Positions 44,976-54,526 of a stretch of 64,000 bases of DNA are shown in pieces. Made by a program: the position numbers and the translations under genes. Every line of letters starts with the position of its first letter. Position 1 is the stretch's first letter. The stretch spans positions 248,001-312,000 of the forward strand of contig NC_013235.1 in assembly GCF_000024365.1 (NCBI RefSeq). The letters are read 5' to 3'. Source of the stretch: Nakamurella multipartita DSM 44233. GTDB lineage: Bacteria > Actinomycetota > Actinomycetes > Mycobacteriales > Nakamurellaceae. Under the pieces are notes generated by a model. The model had not been told where the DNA came from, searched no databases, and saw only the letters and a program-made list of their open reading frames with translations.

Positions 44976-47453
44976 TCAGGCCAGGACGGTTTCCAGCCGG
45001 GTCAGGGCGATCTCCCGGAGCTGGGTGACGACCTCGGCCCGTTCCTGCTCCGGCGAGTTGCCCAGCCGGCGCTGCAGCTCGGCCAGGATCTCCGGGGCCG
45101 ACCGGCCGGCCGCCCGGATCAGGAACACCCGGTCGAACTTGTTCTCGTAGTCCGCATTGCCGGCCAGGATCGCCTGCTGGACCGCGGCATCGGCCGTTCC
45201 GACGGCCGACTGCTCCCGCTGGGAGAACTCGACATCGTGCCCGGCGCCGGCCCTCTCCCCGATCCGGGGATGCTTGGCCAACGCCGCCCGCAGCTCCTCG
45301 TCGGAGAAGTCCGACGCCGCGACCCGGGCCGTGTGCAGCACGTGCTGGGCCGACGGGTAGGGCCGGCCGGCGGCCACCGCGTCGATCCACCGGGGAACGT
45401 CCAGGCAGCTCGCCAGCACCTGCCGCACCTCGTCCTGTCCCATCGCGTTGAACCGGGTGGTGCCGGCGGCGAACTCCTCGTCGACCGACTCCTGGCGGGC
45501 GGACGGCGGGGTCGACAGGTTGTCGACCTCCTCCAGGAAGGTGGCCCGGGGCAGCAGCAGCGGGCTGGCGTCGGCGACCAGGTCGTCGAAGCGGTGGTTG
45601 GCGATCTTGGCGACCTCGATGACCGCGGTGGCCTGCTCCTGGGTGGGCGAGTTCTGCAGCCGCTCCCAGCCGGACTTGAGGATCTGGTCCCGCTTCTCCA
45701 CGTCCCGCACCGACATGATCAGCGGGATGCCGAACCGCTCGCGGTAGGCCGAGGTCAGGTGCGAGAACTGCTCGTGGTCATCGTCGTTGAGCAACATCAG
45801 GCCGGCCGCCGCGCGGTCCTTCTTGGACTCCTCGGACATGTCGGGCCCGGCGTCGCTGCCCAGGTCCGGGTAGAAGGACAGCAGGTCCCGCTGCTCGGTG
45901 CTGTTCGCGGTGAACAACGCGTCCTGGAACGCGGCCCGCAGGGCCGGGGTGTCGGCGAACGGGCGGTGGTCGTAGGCGCGCTCGACCACCCAGGACGGGC
46001 CCTGGAACAGCCGGCCGAAGGTGGCCACGAACTCCTCGCGGGACATGTTGTTGACCTGCTCCAGGCGGATGACCCCACCCTTGGGCGAGCCGGCGACGGC
46101 CGGGCCGTAGCCCTTGTCCAGGTGGTGGAACACCAGGTTCAGGATGATGGCGGTCAGGCTGCCCAGGGTGATGCCGGAGCCGAAGATGATCTGCGCCCAC
46201 TCCGGCACGGCCTTGGCCACGTCCGGCTGGACGGTGACGAACATGGCCAGGCCGATGCTGGTGCCGACGATGACCACGTTGCGGTGGTCGTGGAAGTCGA
46301 CCCGGGACAGGGTCTGGATACCGACCACCGCGACGGTGGCGAACATGGCGATCGCCGCGCCGCCCAGCACCGGCGGCGGGATGCTGGCCACCAGCGCGCC
46401 GGCCTTGGGGATCATGCCGATCAGGATCATGAAGACGCCGGCGGCGGCCACCACGTAACGGCTCTTGACCCGGGTCAGCCGGACCAGGCCGACGTTCTCG
46501 GCGAAACAGGTGTAGGGGAACGAGTTCAGCACGCCGCCGATGAAGGTGGCCAGTCCGTCCGCGCGCAGGGCCCGGGCGACGTCCTCGCCGCCGACCCGCT
46601 TCTCCACGATCTCGCCGGTGGCGAAGACGTCACCGGTGGTCTCCACCGCGGTGATCAGCATGACCACGATCATCGAGATGATGGCGGCCGCCGAGAACTT
46701 CGGAATGCCGAAGTAGAACGGGGTGGTGACGCCGAACCAGGCGGACTCGGACAGGCTGCTGAAGCTGGCGTCGCCGAGGAAGAACGCGACCGCGGTGCCG
46801 ATGACCAGACCGGCCAGCACGGCCACGGTGGCCAGGAAGCCCTTGAAGATCCGCTGGATCAGCACGATGACGAACAGCGTGCCCAGGGCGTAGGCCAGGT
46901 TCTTGGTGCTGGTCGGGTCGGGGTTGGCCCCGCCGCCCACCGCGTCCAGGGCGGCCACCGGCAGCAGGGCGATGCCGATGATGGTGATCACGGTGCCGGT
47001 CACCACCGGCGGGAAGAACCGGATCAGCCTGGCGAAGTAGGGCGCCATGAAGAAGGTGAACAGCCCGGCGATGATGACCGCGCCGTAGATGTAGAGCAGG
47101 CCCTCGGTGCCGCCGCCGGCGGCCATGGCGATCGCGATCATCGGCGAGACCGCGGTGAAGGTCACCCCCTGCAGCAGGGGCAGCCGCACGCCGATCTTCC
47201 AGAACCCGACGGACTGGATGATCGAGGCGATACCGCAGGTGAACAGGTCCGCGTTGATCAGGTGGATCAGTTCTTCGGTGGTCAGGCCGATCGCGCTGGC
47301 CAGCAGGATCGGGACCACCACCGCACCGGCGTAGAACGCCAGCACGTGCTGGATGCCGTAGACGGCCAGCTTGGGAATCGGCAGGACCTGGTCCACCGGG
47401 TGTTTGACGGACTTGGTGCGGGCGGGCGTGCTCGCCGTCGGTGCAGATGCCAT
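44976..47453 (-). CDS. Fusion: NCS2 purine permease + degenerate and canonical OHCU decarboxylase domains
   Basis: An 825-residue three-part protein. Residues 1 to about 460 are a complete NCS2 permease (YGIQHVLAFYAGAVVVP; AVETTGDVFATGEIV; SFPYTCFAENVGLV). Residues about 464-630 resemble OHCU decarboxylase but have SFYPDLGS where the catalytic His is expected, and KKDR where the catalytic Glu motif EQ is expected. Residues about 658-825 are a canonical domain with KHPRIGERAGAG (His about 728) and FSQREQSAVG. This enzyme turns OHCU into (S)-allantoin, so uptake and a late uricolytic step are joined at the membrane. The ATG at 47453 follows AGAGGGGCC; an upstream ATG at 47495 is possible. Confidence 0.9.
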   Translation of the reverse strand: MASAPTASTPARTKSVKHPVDQVLPIPKLAVYGIQHVLAFYAGAVVVPILLASAIGLTTEELIHLINADLFTCGIASIIQSVGFWKIGVRLPLLQGVTFTAVSPMIAIAMAAGGGTEGLLYIYGAVIIAGLFTFFMAPYFARLIRFFPPVVTGTVITIIGIALLPVAALDAVGGGANPDPTSTKNLAYALGTLFVIVLIQRIFKGFLATVAVLAGLVIGTAVAFFLGDASFSSLSESAWFGVTTPFYFGIPKFSAAAIISMIVVMLITAVETTGDVFATGEIVEKRVGGEDVARALRADGLATFIGGVLNSFPYTCFAENVGLVRLTRVKSRYVVAAAGVFMILIGMIPKAGALVASIPPPVLGGAAIAMFATVAVVGIQTLSRVDFHDHRNVVIVGTSIGLAMFVTVQPDVAKAVPEWAQIIFGSGITLGSLTAIILNLVFHHLDKGYGPAVAGSPKGGVIRLEQVNNMSREEFVATFGRLFQGPSWVVERAYDHRPFADTPALRAAFQDALFTANSTEQRDLLSFYPDLGSDAGPDMSEESKKDRAAAGLMLLNDDDHEQFSHLTSAYRERFGIPLIMSVRDVEKRDQILKSGWERLQNSPTQEQATAVIEVAKIANHRFDDLVADASPLLLPRATFLEEVDNLSTPPSARQESVDEEFAAGTTRFNAMGQDEVRQVLASCLDVPRWIDAVAAGRPYPSAQHVLHTARVAASDFSDEELRAALAKHPRIGERAGAGHDVEFSQREQSAVGTADAAVQQAILAGNADYENKFDRVFLIRAAGRSAPEILAELQRRLGNSPEQERAEVVTQLREIALTRLETVLA

Positions 47454-47727
47454 GTCAGGCCCCTCTGGTCCGTTGGGGGGAGCATGCACAGTCATGCTCC
47501 GGAGAGTGGATGTTGGTTGTGTGGCCGGCAGCGGTCGGCCCGGTTACGAACCGCGCCCGGACGGTCTCCGGGGGCGGTGACGAGGTGGGTCAGGCGTCGG
47601 GCGCGGCGGGCCCGCTGACCGGGCGGGGATGTCTCGAGGACGTCGGCATGGCTGGACCTGCTCTCCGTTGAGCTCGGTGTGAAGGGTGGGTCTTCGCGGA
47701 ATTCGGAAGGGTTCTTCCGCAGGTCGA
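47454..47727 (-). other. Long 5' leader of the permease-OHCU operon, with a 19-codon ORF
   Basis: Between the predicted start of transcription near 47720 and the permease ATG lie about 265 bases without a substantial gene. The first part contains GCGGAA...TTCCGC inverted repeats (47697-47721). A small frame at 47649-47590 (ATG to TGA) encodes MPTSSRHPRPVSGPAAPDA, with an AGCAGG stretch upstream. GC-rich complementary segments (GGTTCGTAACCGGGCC and neighbours) could fold. No known riboswitch is recognised. Confidence 0.4.
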
Positions 47728-47756
47728 AATATACGGGGTGACTCAGAGCACGTCAA
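47728..47756 (-). promoter_or_regulatory. Promoter of block IV (permease-OHCU, 8-oxoguanine deaminase, xdhABC, guaD)
   Basis: On the minus strand: TTGACG (47756-47751), 17-base spacer, TATATT (47733-47728), the strongest-looking promoter in the window. Its -35 overlaps the palindrome at 47753-47767, as in block III. Confidence 0.65.
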
Positions 47757-47767
47757 CATTTTGTTGA
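47753..47767. promoter_or_regulatory. Operator candidate TCAACATTTTGTTGA overlapping a -35
   Basis: The same palindrome as at 34377-34391, differing only at the central base (T for G). It lies 39 bases after the end of the YheO-type regulator gene and overlaps the -35 of the block IV promoter. Confidence 0.6.
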
Positions 47768-47806
47768 GGCGGTCCTCGGTATGTTGATCCGGGCTGCCTC
47801 GAGCGG

Positions 47807-48202
47807 TCATCGACGGTCGCGGTTGAGGTAGTTGTAGACCGTGAACCGGCTGACCCCCAGGGCCGAGGCGACGGTCTCGACGGCCTTGCGGTAGGAGAAC
47901 GCACCGGCCTCCTCGAGCAGCCGGACGGCCCGCTGCTTCTCCGGCCGGGGCAGCTGGTCCAGCGGCCCGTCGAACTCGCGCTGGACCTCGGCCAGGATCC
48001 CGGTGAGCCCGCCCTCGTCCGTCCGCGGCTCGGCCGAGGCATCGCCCAATCGCACCCCGGCGACGACCGTCCCGCGCCAGACCAGCGGAACGTCCGCGTC
48101 GGTGACCTCGACGGCCTCGACCAGGGACGCGCCGATACGCTCCGCCAGCGGCCGCACGGCGGTCAGGAATTCGGCGGCGGAGGCGTCGGCCGAGTGTGCC
48201 AT
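47807..48202 (-). CDS. YheO-type helix-turn-helix regulator
   Basis: A 131-residue protein. The C-terminal HTH (residues about 85-131: RPEKQRAVRLLEEAGAFSYR, then ETVASALGVSRFTVYNYLNR) matches the DNA-binding domain of YheO/DUF2087-like regulators. The N-terminal half is short and may be a reduced PAS-like ligand domain. The ATG at 48202 overlaps the stop of the upstream thiamine-binding gene. It sits directly upstream of block IV, whose promoter carries a palindrome; it is a candidate to bind it (inference). Confidence 0.75.
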   Translation of the reverse strand: MAHSADASAAEFLTAVRPLAERIGASLVEAVEVTDADVPLVWRGTVVAGVRLGDASAEPRTDEGGLTGILAEVQREFDGPLDQLPRPEKQRAVRLLEEAGAFSYRKAVETVASALGVSRFTVYNYLNRDRR

Positions 48203-48441
48203 CACCGCTCCGTGTGCAACTGCACCGTGATCCGGGTGGCGCCGGCGTCCAGCGCCGCGGCCATCACCTCACGCAACGCGTCCAGCACGGTGTCCCGCTC
48301 GCCCTGCACCTCGGTGCCCAGCGGGCCGAAGTCGCCGGTCAGGCCGGCCGCCTGGACGACCTCCCACGCGCGTTGGGCGTGCTCGGGTGGCTCGCCCTCG
48401 CCATGGAAGGGCTCGGTGGTGAACTCGGCGACGACCCGCAC
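48202..48441 (-). CDS. Thiamine-binding (MTH1187/YqgV-family) small protein
   Basis: A 79-residue ferredoxin-like-fold protein. The RVVAEFTTEPFHGEGEPPEH start and GPLGTEVQGERDTVLDALREVMAAALDAGATRITVQLHTE pattern fit the MTH1187 family (PF01910), members of which bind thiamine or a related small molecule. Here its stop overlaps the YheO-type regulator, so the two are translated together. Glyoxylate carboligase in this window needs thiamine diphosphate, but a functional link is only a guess. Confidence 0.75.
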   Translation of the reverse strand: MRVVAEFTTEPFHGEGEPPEHAQRAWEVVQAAGLTGDFGPLGTEVQGERDTVLDALREVMAAALDAGATRITVQLHTER

Positions 48442-48479
48442 GGCAGGAGCCTACGACCCGGGCCCGCTCCGCGCGCCAG

Positions 48480-48520
48480 GACGGAAGGAAAGCGCGGCGG
48501 GCCGCACTTTTCCTTCCGTC
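48480..48520. terminator. Hairpin downstream of malic enzyme (ACGGAAGGAAA type)
   Basis: Arms ACGGAAGGAAAGCGCGGC (48481-48498) and the near-exact complement ending TTTTCCTTCCGT (to 48519), with one bulge and one mismatch and a two-base loop. It lies 19 bases past the malic-enzyme stop, which suggests termination of that gene's minus-strand transcript. Confidence 0.6.
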
Positions 48521-48538
48521 GTCAGGACGACCGGGCGG

Positions 48539-49924
<1,386 letters not shown>

Positions 49925-49960
49925 CGTTGGCCCTCCATGTTCTGTCTTGCGGAAGCGCTT

Positions 49961-49975
49961 TTCTGTATAGTGGAC
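49961..49975. promoter_or_regulatory. IclR-type operator candidate, TTCTGTATAGTGGAC
   Basis: The site overlaps the end of the malic-enzyme -10 and lies 120 bases before the IclR gene. It shares the TTCYGTATAG core with the block II site at 29785-29799. Location beside the regulator's own gene suggests that the IclR protein binds it and may autoregulate. Confidence 0.55.
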
Positions 49976-50001
49976 ATTAGCGGGTGGGTCCGCGAAGTCA
50001 A
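49974..50001 (-). promoter_or_regulatory. Candidate promoter of malic enzyme
   Basis: On the minus strand: TTGACT (50001-49996), 16-base spacer, TAATGT (49979-49974). The operator candidate at 49961-49975 covers the expected start. CATGGAGGGCC ahead of the ATG supplies a ribosome site. Confidence 0.4.
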
Positions 50002-50094
50002 CGTAGGCCCGGTCACGATTGCCCGCATGGTGATCGTAGAATTCCGGATGTCGAAAGATGCCGGACCGAGCGTGGCCGCGGAGGAAGACAACCC

Positions 50095-50889
50095 ATGACA
50101 GCCCTGGCAGGCGCGGACCATCCGGACGGGGTGGACCCCGGGCCCAAGCAGCGTTCCGGGGGCGTCCAGTCGATCGAGCGGGCCTTCACCATCCTCGAGA
50201 CGCTGGCCGGGGCCGGCGGGGTGATGGGCCTGTCCGCCCTGGCCACCGAGGCCGACCTGCCGCTGCCCACCATCCACCGTTTGGTCCGCACCCTGGTCGA
50301 CCTGGGTTACGTGCGCCAGGAGCCGTCCCGGCAGTACGCGCTGGGCCCGCGGATCCTGCTGCTGGCCGAGAGCGCGTCGAGCATGCTGGCCAGCGTCGCC
50401 CGGCCGCACCTGACCCGGCTGGTCGACGACCTGGGGGAGACCGCCAACCTGGCCTCGCTGGACGGGGACGAGATCGTCTACATCGCCCAGGTGCCCAGTC
50501 GCCACAGCATGCGGATGTTCACCGAGGTCGGTCGGCACGTGCTGCCGCACTGCACCGCGGTCGGCAAGGCGATCATGTCCACCATGCCGCCGGCCGACGT
50601 CCGGGCCATGCTGGCGCGCACCGGCATGCCCCGACACACCGAGCACACGATCACCGATCCGGGCGCGTTCGCCGAGCAGCTGCGCTGGTCGGCCGAACAC
50701 GGGTACGCGATGGACGACGGGGAGCAGGAACTGGGCGTGCGGTGTGTAGCCGTCGCGGTCCCCGGTGTTCGCTCCCACCTGGCCCTGTCGGTCTCCGGTC
50801 CGGCCGGCCGGATGACCCCGGAGACCGTCGCCCGCGCGGTGCCGTTGCTGACCGCCGCCGGCGAGGCCCTGGCCGCCGAACTGCGCTGA
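50095..50889 (+). CDS. IclR-family transcriptional regulator (AllR-like)
   Basis: A 264-residue regulator. The N-terminal winged helix spans about 20-80 (SIERAFTILETLAG, LPLPTIHRLVRTLVDLGYVR). The C-terminal effector domain covers about 95-260, with LGETANLASLDGDEIVYIAQ, CTAVGKAIMSTMPPADV and GYAMDDGEQELGVRCVAVAV, the usual sites lining the small-acid pocket. AllR, the glyoxylate/allantoin regulator of enterobacteria, belongs to this family. The placement between malic enzyme and the urease block and the three related operator candidates make it the leading candidate for master regulator of the ureide genes. The ATG follows GAGGAAGACAACCC. Confidence 0.9.
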   Translation: MTALAGADHPDGVDPGPKQRSGGVQSIERAFTILETLAGAGGVMGLSALATEADLPLPTIHRLVRTLVDLGYVRQEPSRQYALGPRILLLAESASSMLASVARPHLTRLVDDLGETANLASLDGDEIVYIAQVPSRHSMRMFTEVGRHVLPHCTAVGKAIMSTMPPADVRAMLARTGMPRHTEHTITDPGAFAEQLRWSAEHGYAMDDGEQELGVRCVAVAVPGVRSHLALSVSGPAGRMTPETVARAVPLLTAAGEALAAELR

Positions 50890-51027
50890 CCGCGTCGCGC
50901 CCCGGAATCGCCACGATTAACCGCGCGTTTACCGCGTTCGTTCGCGGCGGAAACGTCGCGGCAGGACAGTCCCCCACGATCACATTCGATCTGGCCAGCG
51001 TCGGTCGGGTGCCAATTGGGAGGACTC

Positions 51028-52497
51028 ATGGGATTTCGGCCGAAATTGGGCGCCGACGGCAAGCCGATCGAGTCGGTCGACGAACTGCCGCCCTGGAAGC
51101 ACCTGATACCGCTGGGTCTGCAGCACGTGCTGGCCATGTACGCCGGCGCGGTGGCCGTTCCGCTGGTCGTGGGCGGCGCCCTGATCTCGGCCGGCAAGCT
51201 CAGTCCCGACGACCTGGGCTACCTGGTCACCGCCGACCTGTTCGTGGCCGGCATCGCGACCGTGATCCAGTCGATCGGCTTCAAATGGTTCGGGGTACGC
51301 CTGCCCCTGATGCAGGGCTGCACGTTTGCCGCGGTCTCGCCGATGATCGTGATCGGGTCCCAGTACGGCGTCGGGGCAATTTACGGTTCGGTGATCGCCT
51401 CGGGCATTTTCATGATGCTGCTGGCGCCGATCTTCGCCAAACTTGTCAGATTCTTCCCGCCGCTGGTGACCGGCACCGTCATCCTGATCATCGGTCTGTC
51501 GCTGATGGGGGTGGCGGCCAACTGGATCGGTGGCGGCATCATCACCGACGGCGGCGCGCCGATGCAGAACGTCGCGCTGGCCGCCGGCACCCTGATCCTG
51601 ATCGTGCTGATCGAGCGGTTCGCTCCGCCGGTGCTGGCCCGTATCTCGATCCTGCTCGGCATCCTGATCGGCACCCTGGTGGCGCTGCCGATGGGCCTGG
51701 TGCACTGGGGCAAGGTGGGCAGCGCCGACTGGGTGGGCATCACCACGCCGTTCTACTTCGGCTTCCCGATCTTCGAGGTGGCCGCCATCGTCTCGATGTG
51801 CATCGTCGCGCTGGTGATCATGACCGAGACGACCGGTGACATCCTGGCCATCGGCGAGATCGTCGACGTCAAGATCGACAGCCGCCGGCTGGCCGACGGG
51901 CTGCGGGCCGACGGGCTGTCGACCACGCTGGGCGGCATCTTCAACACCTTCCCCTACACGGCGTTCGCGCAGAACGTGGGCCTGGTCTCGATCACCGGGG
52001 TGCGCAGCCGGTACGTGGCCACCTTCGCCGGTGGGGTGCTGATCCTGCTCGGCCTGACCCCGAAGATGGGCGCCATCGTCGAGGGCATCCCGCAGCCGGT
52101 GCTCGGCGGCGCGGGCATCGCGCTGTTCGGCATGGTCGCGGCCAGCGGCGTCCGGACCCTGTCCACGGTCAAGTTCAACAACAAGAACATCCTGGTCGTG
52201 GCGATCGCGCTGGGCGTCGCGATGATCCCGGTGGTGCGGGACTCGTTCTACAACGACTTCCCGAATTGGTTCAAGACCATCTTCCATTCCGGCATCTCGG
52301 CCGGCGCCATCGTCGCGATCCTGCTCAATCTGTTGTTGAATTCCGACAAGGTGCGGGCGCAGGCCGACGCGCAGGCGCTGGATGCGCACGGCGGGGCCGG
52401 CTACGACGCGGTGCGGGAAGTGACCGCGGTCGATCCCGCCGAGGCCGCGGCCGAACTGGCCGAGGCCGACGAACTGAGTTCGAGGACGAAGCAGTAG
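51028..52497 (+). CDS. NCS2-family purine permease
   Basis: A 489-residue symporter with about 14 membrane spans. Landmarks: LGLQHVLAMYAGAVAVPLVV with the conserved Gln-His near residue 35, the substrate-site segment IMTETTGDILAIGEIVD, and [20 protein letters not shown] (N-x-F-P, QNVG). The C-terminal 40 residues are Ala/Glu-rich and cytoplasmic. The ATG at 51028 follows GGGAGGACTC. It opens plus-strand block V ahead of the malate-synthase-like gene and urease, so it may import xanthine, urate or a similar base. Confidence 0.93.
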   Translation: MGFRPKLGADGKPIESVDELPPWKHLIPLGLQHVLAMYAGAVAVPLVVGGALISAGKLSPDDLGYLVTADLFVAGIATVIQSIGFKWFGVRLPLMQGCTFAAVSPMIVIGSQYGVGAIYGSVIASGIFMMLLAPIFAKLVRFFPPLVTGTVILIIGLSLMGVAANWIGGGIITDGGAPMQNVALAAGTLILIVLIERFAPPVLARISILLGILIGTLVALPMGLVHWGKVGSADWVGITTPFYFGFPIFEVAAIVSMCIVALVIMTETTGDILAIGEIVDVKIDSRRLADGLRADGLSTTLGGIFNTFPYTAFAQNVGLVSITGVRSRYVATFAGGVLILLGLTPKMGAIVEGIPQPVLGGAGIALFGMVAASGVRTLSTVKFNNKNILVVAIALGVAMIPVVRDSFYNDFPNWFKTIFHSGISAGAIVAILLNLLLNSDKVRAQADAQALDAHGGAGYDAVREVTAVDPAEAAAELAEADELSSRTKQ

Positions 52498-52567
52498 CCA
52501 CCGGACGGGATGTGCGGCAGTGGGTACCGGCGCGGTGACCAGGGCGAGTGAGCAGAGTGAGGTCTGA

Positions 52568-53821
52568 GTGAGGGTGGTCGGTCCGGCCCTGGAGGCGGCC
52601 GGTGACGTGCTCACTCCGGCCGCGCTGGCCTTCGTCGCCGACCTGCACGATCGGTTCGCGCTGCGCCGTGAGCACCTGCTGGCCGAGCGGCAGCGCCGGC
52701 AGGACATGGTCTCGGTCGGCGAGCCGATGGACTTCCTGCCGGAGACGGCCGCGGTCCGGACCGAGGACTGGCAGGTGGCTCCGATCCCCGGCGAGCTGGC
52801 CGGGACGTGGTCCACAGTTCCGGTGATCGACCTGTCCGATTCGATCTCGCCGTCCTGGCCGCACCTGATCGCGGCGCAGCGCCGCGCCTGGACCGGGCCG
52901 GTCCGGTTCCGCCCGCGCGGGCTGCACCTGCCGGAGAAGCACCTGACCGTCGACGGCGATCCCGCGGTGGCCGCGCTCGTCGATGTCGGGTTGTACCTGT
53001 TCCACCAGCGGGACCCGGCCGGCCTGCTCTCGCTGCCGCTGCTGGAATCGCACCTGGAGGCCCGGCTCTGGGCCGACCTGCTGGAGTACGCGGCCGCGGC
53101 GCTCGAGCGGCCGGCCGACGCGGTCAAGGTGATCGTGTCGGTCGACACCGTCTGGGCGGCCTTCGAGATGGACGAGCTGCTGTTCGAACTGCGCGAGCAC
53201 GCGATCGGACTGGAGCTGGGGCTGTGCAACTACCTTTTCTCGATGGTCAAGACGTTCCGGGGGGCCGGAACGGAGTACGTGCTGCCCGAGCGATCCCGGC
53301 TGGACGCCTCGGCGCCGTTCCTGCAGGCCTGCTCGGACCTGCTGGCGGCGACGGCCCGACGACGCGGCCTGGCCGGTCCCGCCGACCGGGGCCCGGCCGT
53401 CGACACGGTGATCAGTGGCAAGGACCTGCTCGACATCCGGACCGTGCCGCTGGTGGTCACGGCGGAGGGCCTGCGGGACACGATCGCGACGGCGCTGGAG
53501 ATCCTGATCAACTGGCTCGCCGGCACCGGCGCGATGACCATCGCCGATCAGCCGGTCGATCTGGCCACCGCCGAGCTGTGCCGTAGCCAGCTCTGGCAGT
53601 GGCAGCGCAACCGGGTCGCGCTGGAGGGTGGCCGGCGGATCACCGGCCACCTGATCGTCGACGAACTGGATGCCGCCACCGAGCGGCTCGCCGACCGGTG
53701 GGCCGAGCGGCCCGGCGGCCGCGAGCTCCTGGCCGGGGCCCGGAACCTGCTCTTCGACGCGATCAGTGCGGTGCGCTTCACCGGGTTCATCTCCGTCCCC
53801 GCCTACGAATCGATGCCGTGA
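52568..53821 (+). CDS. Degenerate malate-synthase-like protein
   Basis: A 417-residue homologue of malate synthase A, about 120 residues shorter than aceB in this window. Retained: the N-terminal LTPAALAFVADLHDRFALRR, the Arg segment FRPRGLHLPEKHLTVDGDP, FEMDELLFELREHAIGL and ATAELCRSQLWQW with the Asp before it. Altered: ETIPA is DTVWA, the Mg-ligand Asp in GRWDY is Asn (GLCNY). Missing: the [18 protein letters not shown] region and the acetyl-CoA segment [13 protein letters not shown] to FDGSWVAHP. Malate synthase activity is therefore unlikely. A different lyase or binding role is possible. It sits between permease and ureA. Confidence 0.8.
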   Translation: MRVVGPALEAAGDVLTPAALAFVADLHDRFALRREHLLAERQRRQDMVSVGEPMDFLPETAAVRTEDWQVAPIPGELAGTWSTVPVIDLSDSISPSWPHLIAAQRRAWTGPVRFRPRGLHLPEKHLTVDGDPAVAALVDVGLYLFHQRDPAGLLSLPLLESHLEARLWADLLEYAAAALERPADAVKVIVSVDTVWAAFEMDELLFELREHAIGLELGLCNYLFSMVKTFRGAGTEYVLPERSRLDASAPFLQACSDLLAATARRRGLAGPADRGPAVDTVISGKDLLDIRTVPLVVTAEGLRDTIATALEILINWLAGTGAMTIADQPVDLATAELCRSQLWQWQRNRVALEGGRRITGHLIVDELDAATERLADRWAERPGGRELLAGARNLLFDAISAVRFTGFISVPAYESMP

Positions 53822-53857
53822 CATGATTCCGCTCGTCCGCCAACCCGGGAGGCCCTG

Positions 53858-54160
53858 GTGCACCTGACCCCCGCCGATACCGAGAAGCTGTTGCTGGCCG
53901 TCGCCGGCATGGTGGCCCGGGACCGGCTCGCTCGCGGCGTCAAGCTGAACTACCCCGAAACCGTTGCCCTGCTGACCACCTGGGTCATCGAGCGGGCCCG
54001 GGACGGTCGTTCGGTCGAGGAGCTCATGGTCGCCGGGCGCGAGGTGCTCGGCCGGGACCAGGTGATGGACGGGGTGGCCGAGATGCTGCCGGACGTCCAG
54101 GTCGAGGCCACCTTCCCGGACGGCCGCAAGCTCGTCACCATCCACCAACCGATCGCCTGA
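53858..54160 (+). CDS. ureA: Urease gamma subunit
   Basis: A 100-residue structural subunit of urease. [22 protein letters not shown] at the start, [25 protein letters not shown] and the C-terminal [14 protein letters not shown] are canonical. Length is normal. The GTG start follows GGGAGGCCCTG. It is followed by ureB after 30 bases and ureC directly after that. Confidence 0.97.
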   Translation: MHLTPADTEKLLLAVAGMVARDRLARGVKLNYPETVALLTTWVIERARDGRSVEELMVAGREVLGRDQVMDGVAEMLPDVQVEATFPDGRKLVTIHQPIA

Positions 54161-54190
54161 GCGAACGTCGCTCGTACCGAAGGAGCTGGT

Positions 54191-54526
54191 ATGGCCGCAG
54201 GGTCGACGAGCGGTCCGGGGGCCATCCGGACCGCGCCGGGATTCATCGAACTGAACGCGAACCGGTCGGCCGCCGAACGGATCGAGCTGGTCATCGTCAA
54301 CACCGGCGACCGGCCGGTCCAGATCGGCTCGCACGTGCACCTGCCGGACGTCAACGGCGCCTTGGACTTCGACCGGGTAGCCGCCCGGGGTTTCCGCCTG
54401 GACATCCCGGCGGGGACCTCCCGCCGGTTCGAACCCGGTGCGTCCCGGTCGGTCTCGGCGGTCGCGCTGCAGGGCCGGCGCCAGGTCCCGGGTATCGCGA
54501 TCAAGTCCACCCCAGGGGAGCTCTAG
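54191..54526 (+). CDS. ureB: Urease beta subunit
   Basis: A 111-residue beta subunit. The characteristic [25 protein letters not shown] segment (usually GSHFHFFEVN-type) and [21 protein letters not shown] are present, followed by a short C-terminus. The N-terminus (about 12 residues, [14 protein letters not shown]) precedes the usual beta start. GAAGGAGCTGGT precedes the ATG. The stop is immediately followed by the ureC ATG. Confidence 0.96.
   Translation: MAAGSTSGPGAIRTAPGFIELNANRSAAERIELVIVNTGDRPVQIGSHVHLPDVNGALDFDRVAARGFRLDIPAGTSRRFEPGASRSVSAVALQGRRQVPGIAIKSTPGEL

Noticed and set aside
47544..47810. An 88-codon minus-strand frame in the gap upstream of the permease-OHCU gene
   Set aside because: It begins inside the YheO-type regulator gene, runs across the strong promoter and palindrome, and is Arg/Pro-rich without similarity.
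50980..53229. A 749-codon minus-strand frame opposite the block V permease
   Set aside because: It mirrors the permease and malate-synthase-like genes; His/Asp/Arg-rich translation typical of antisense high-GC frames.
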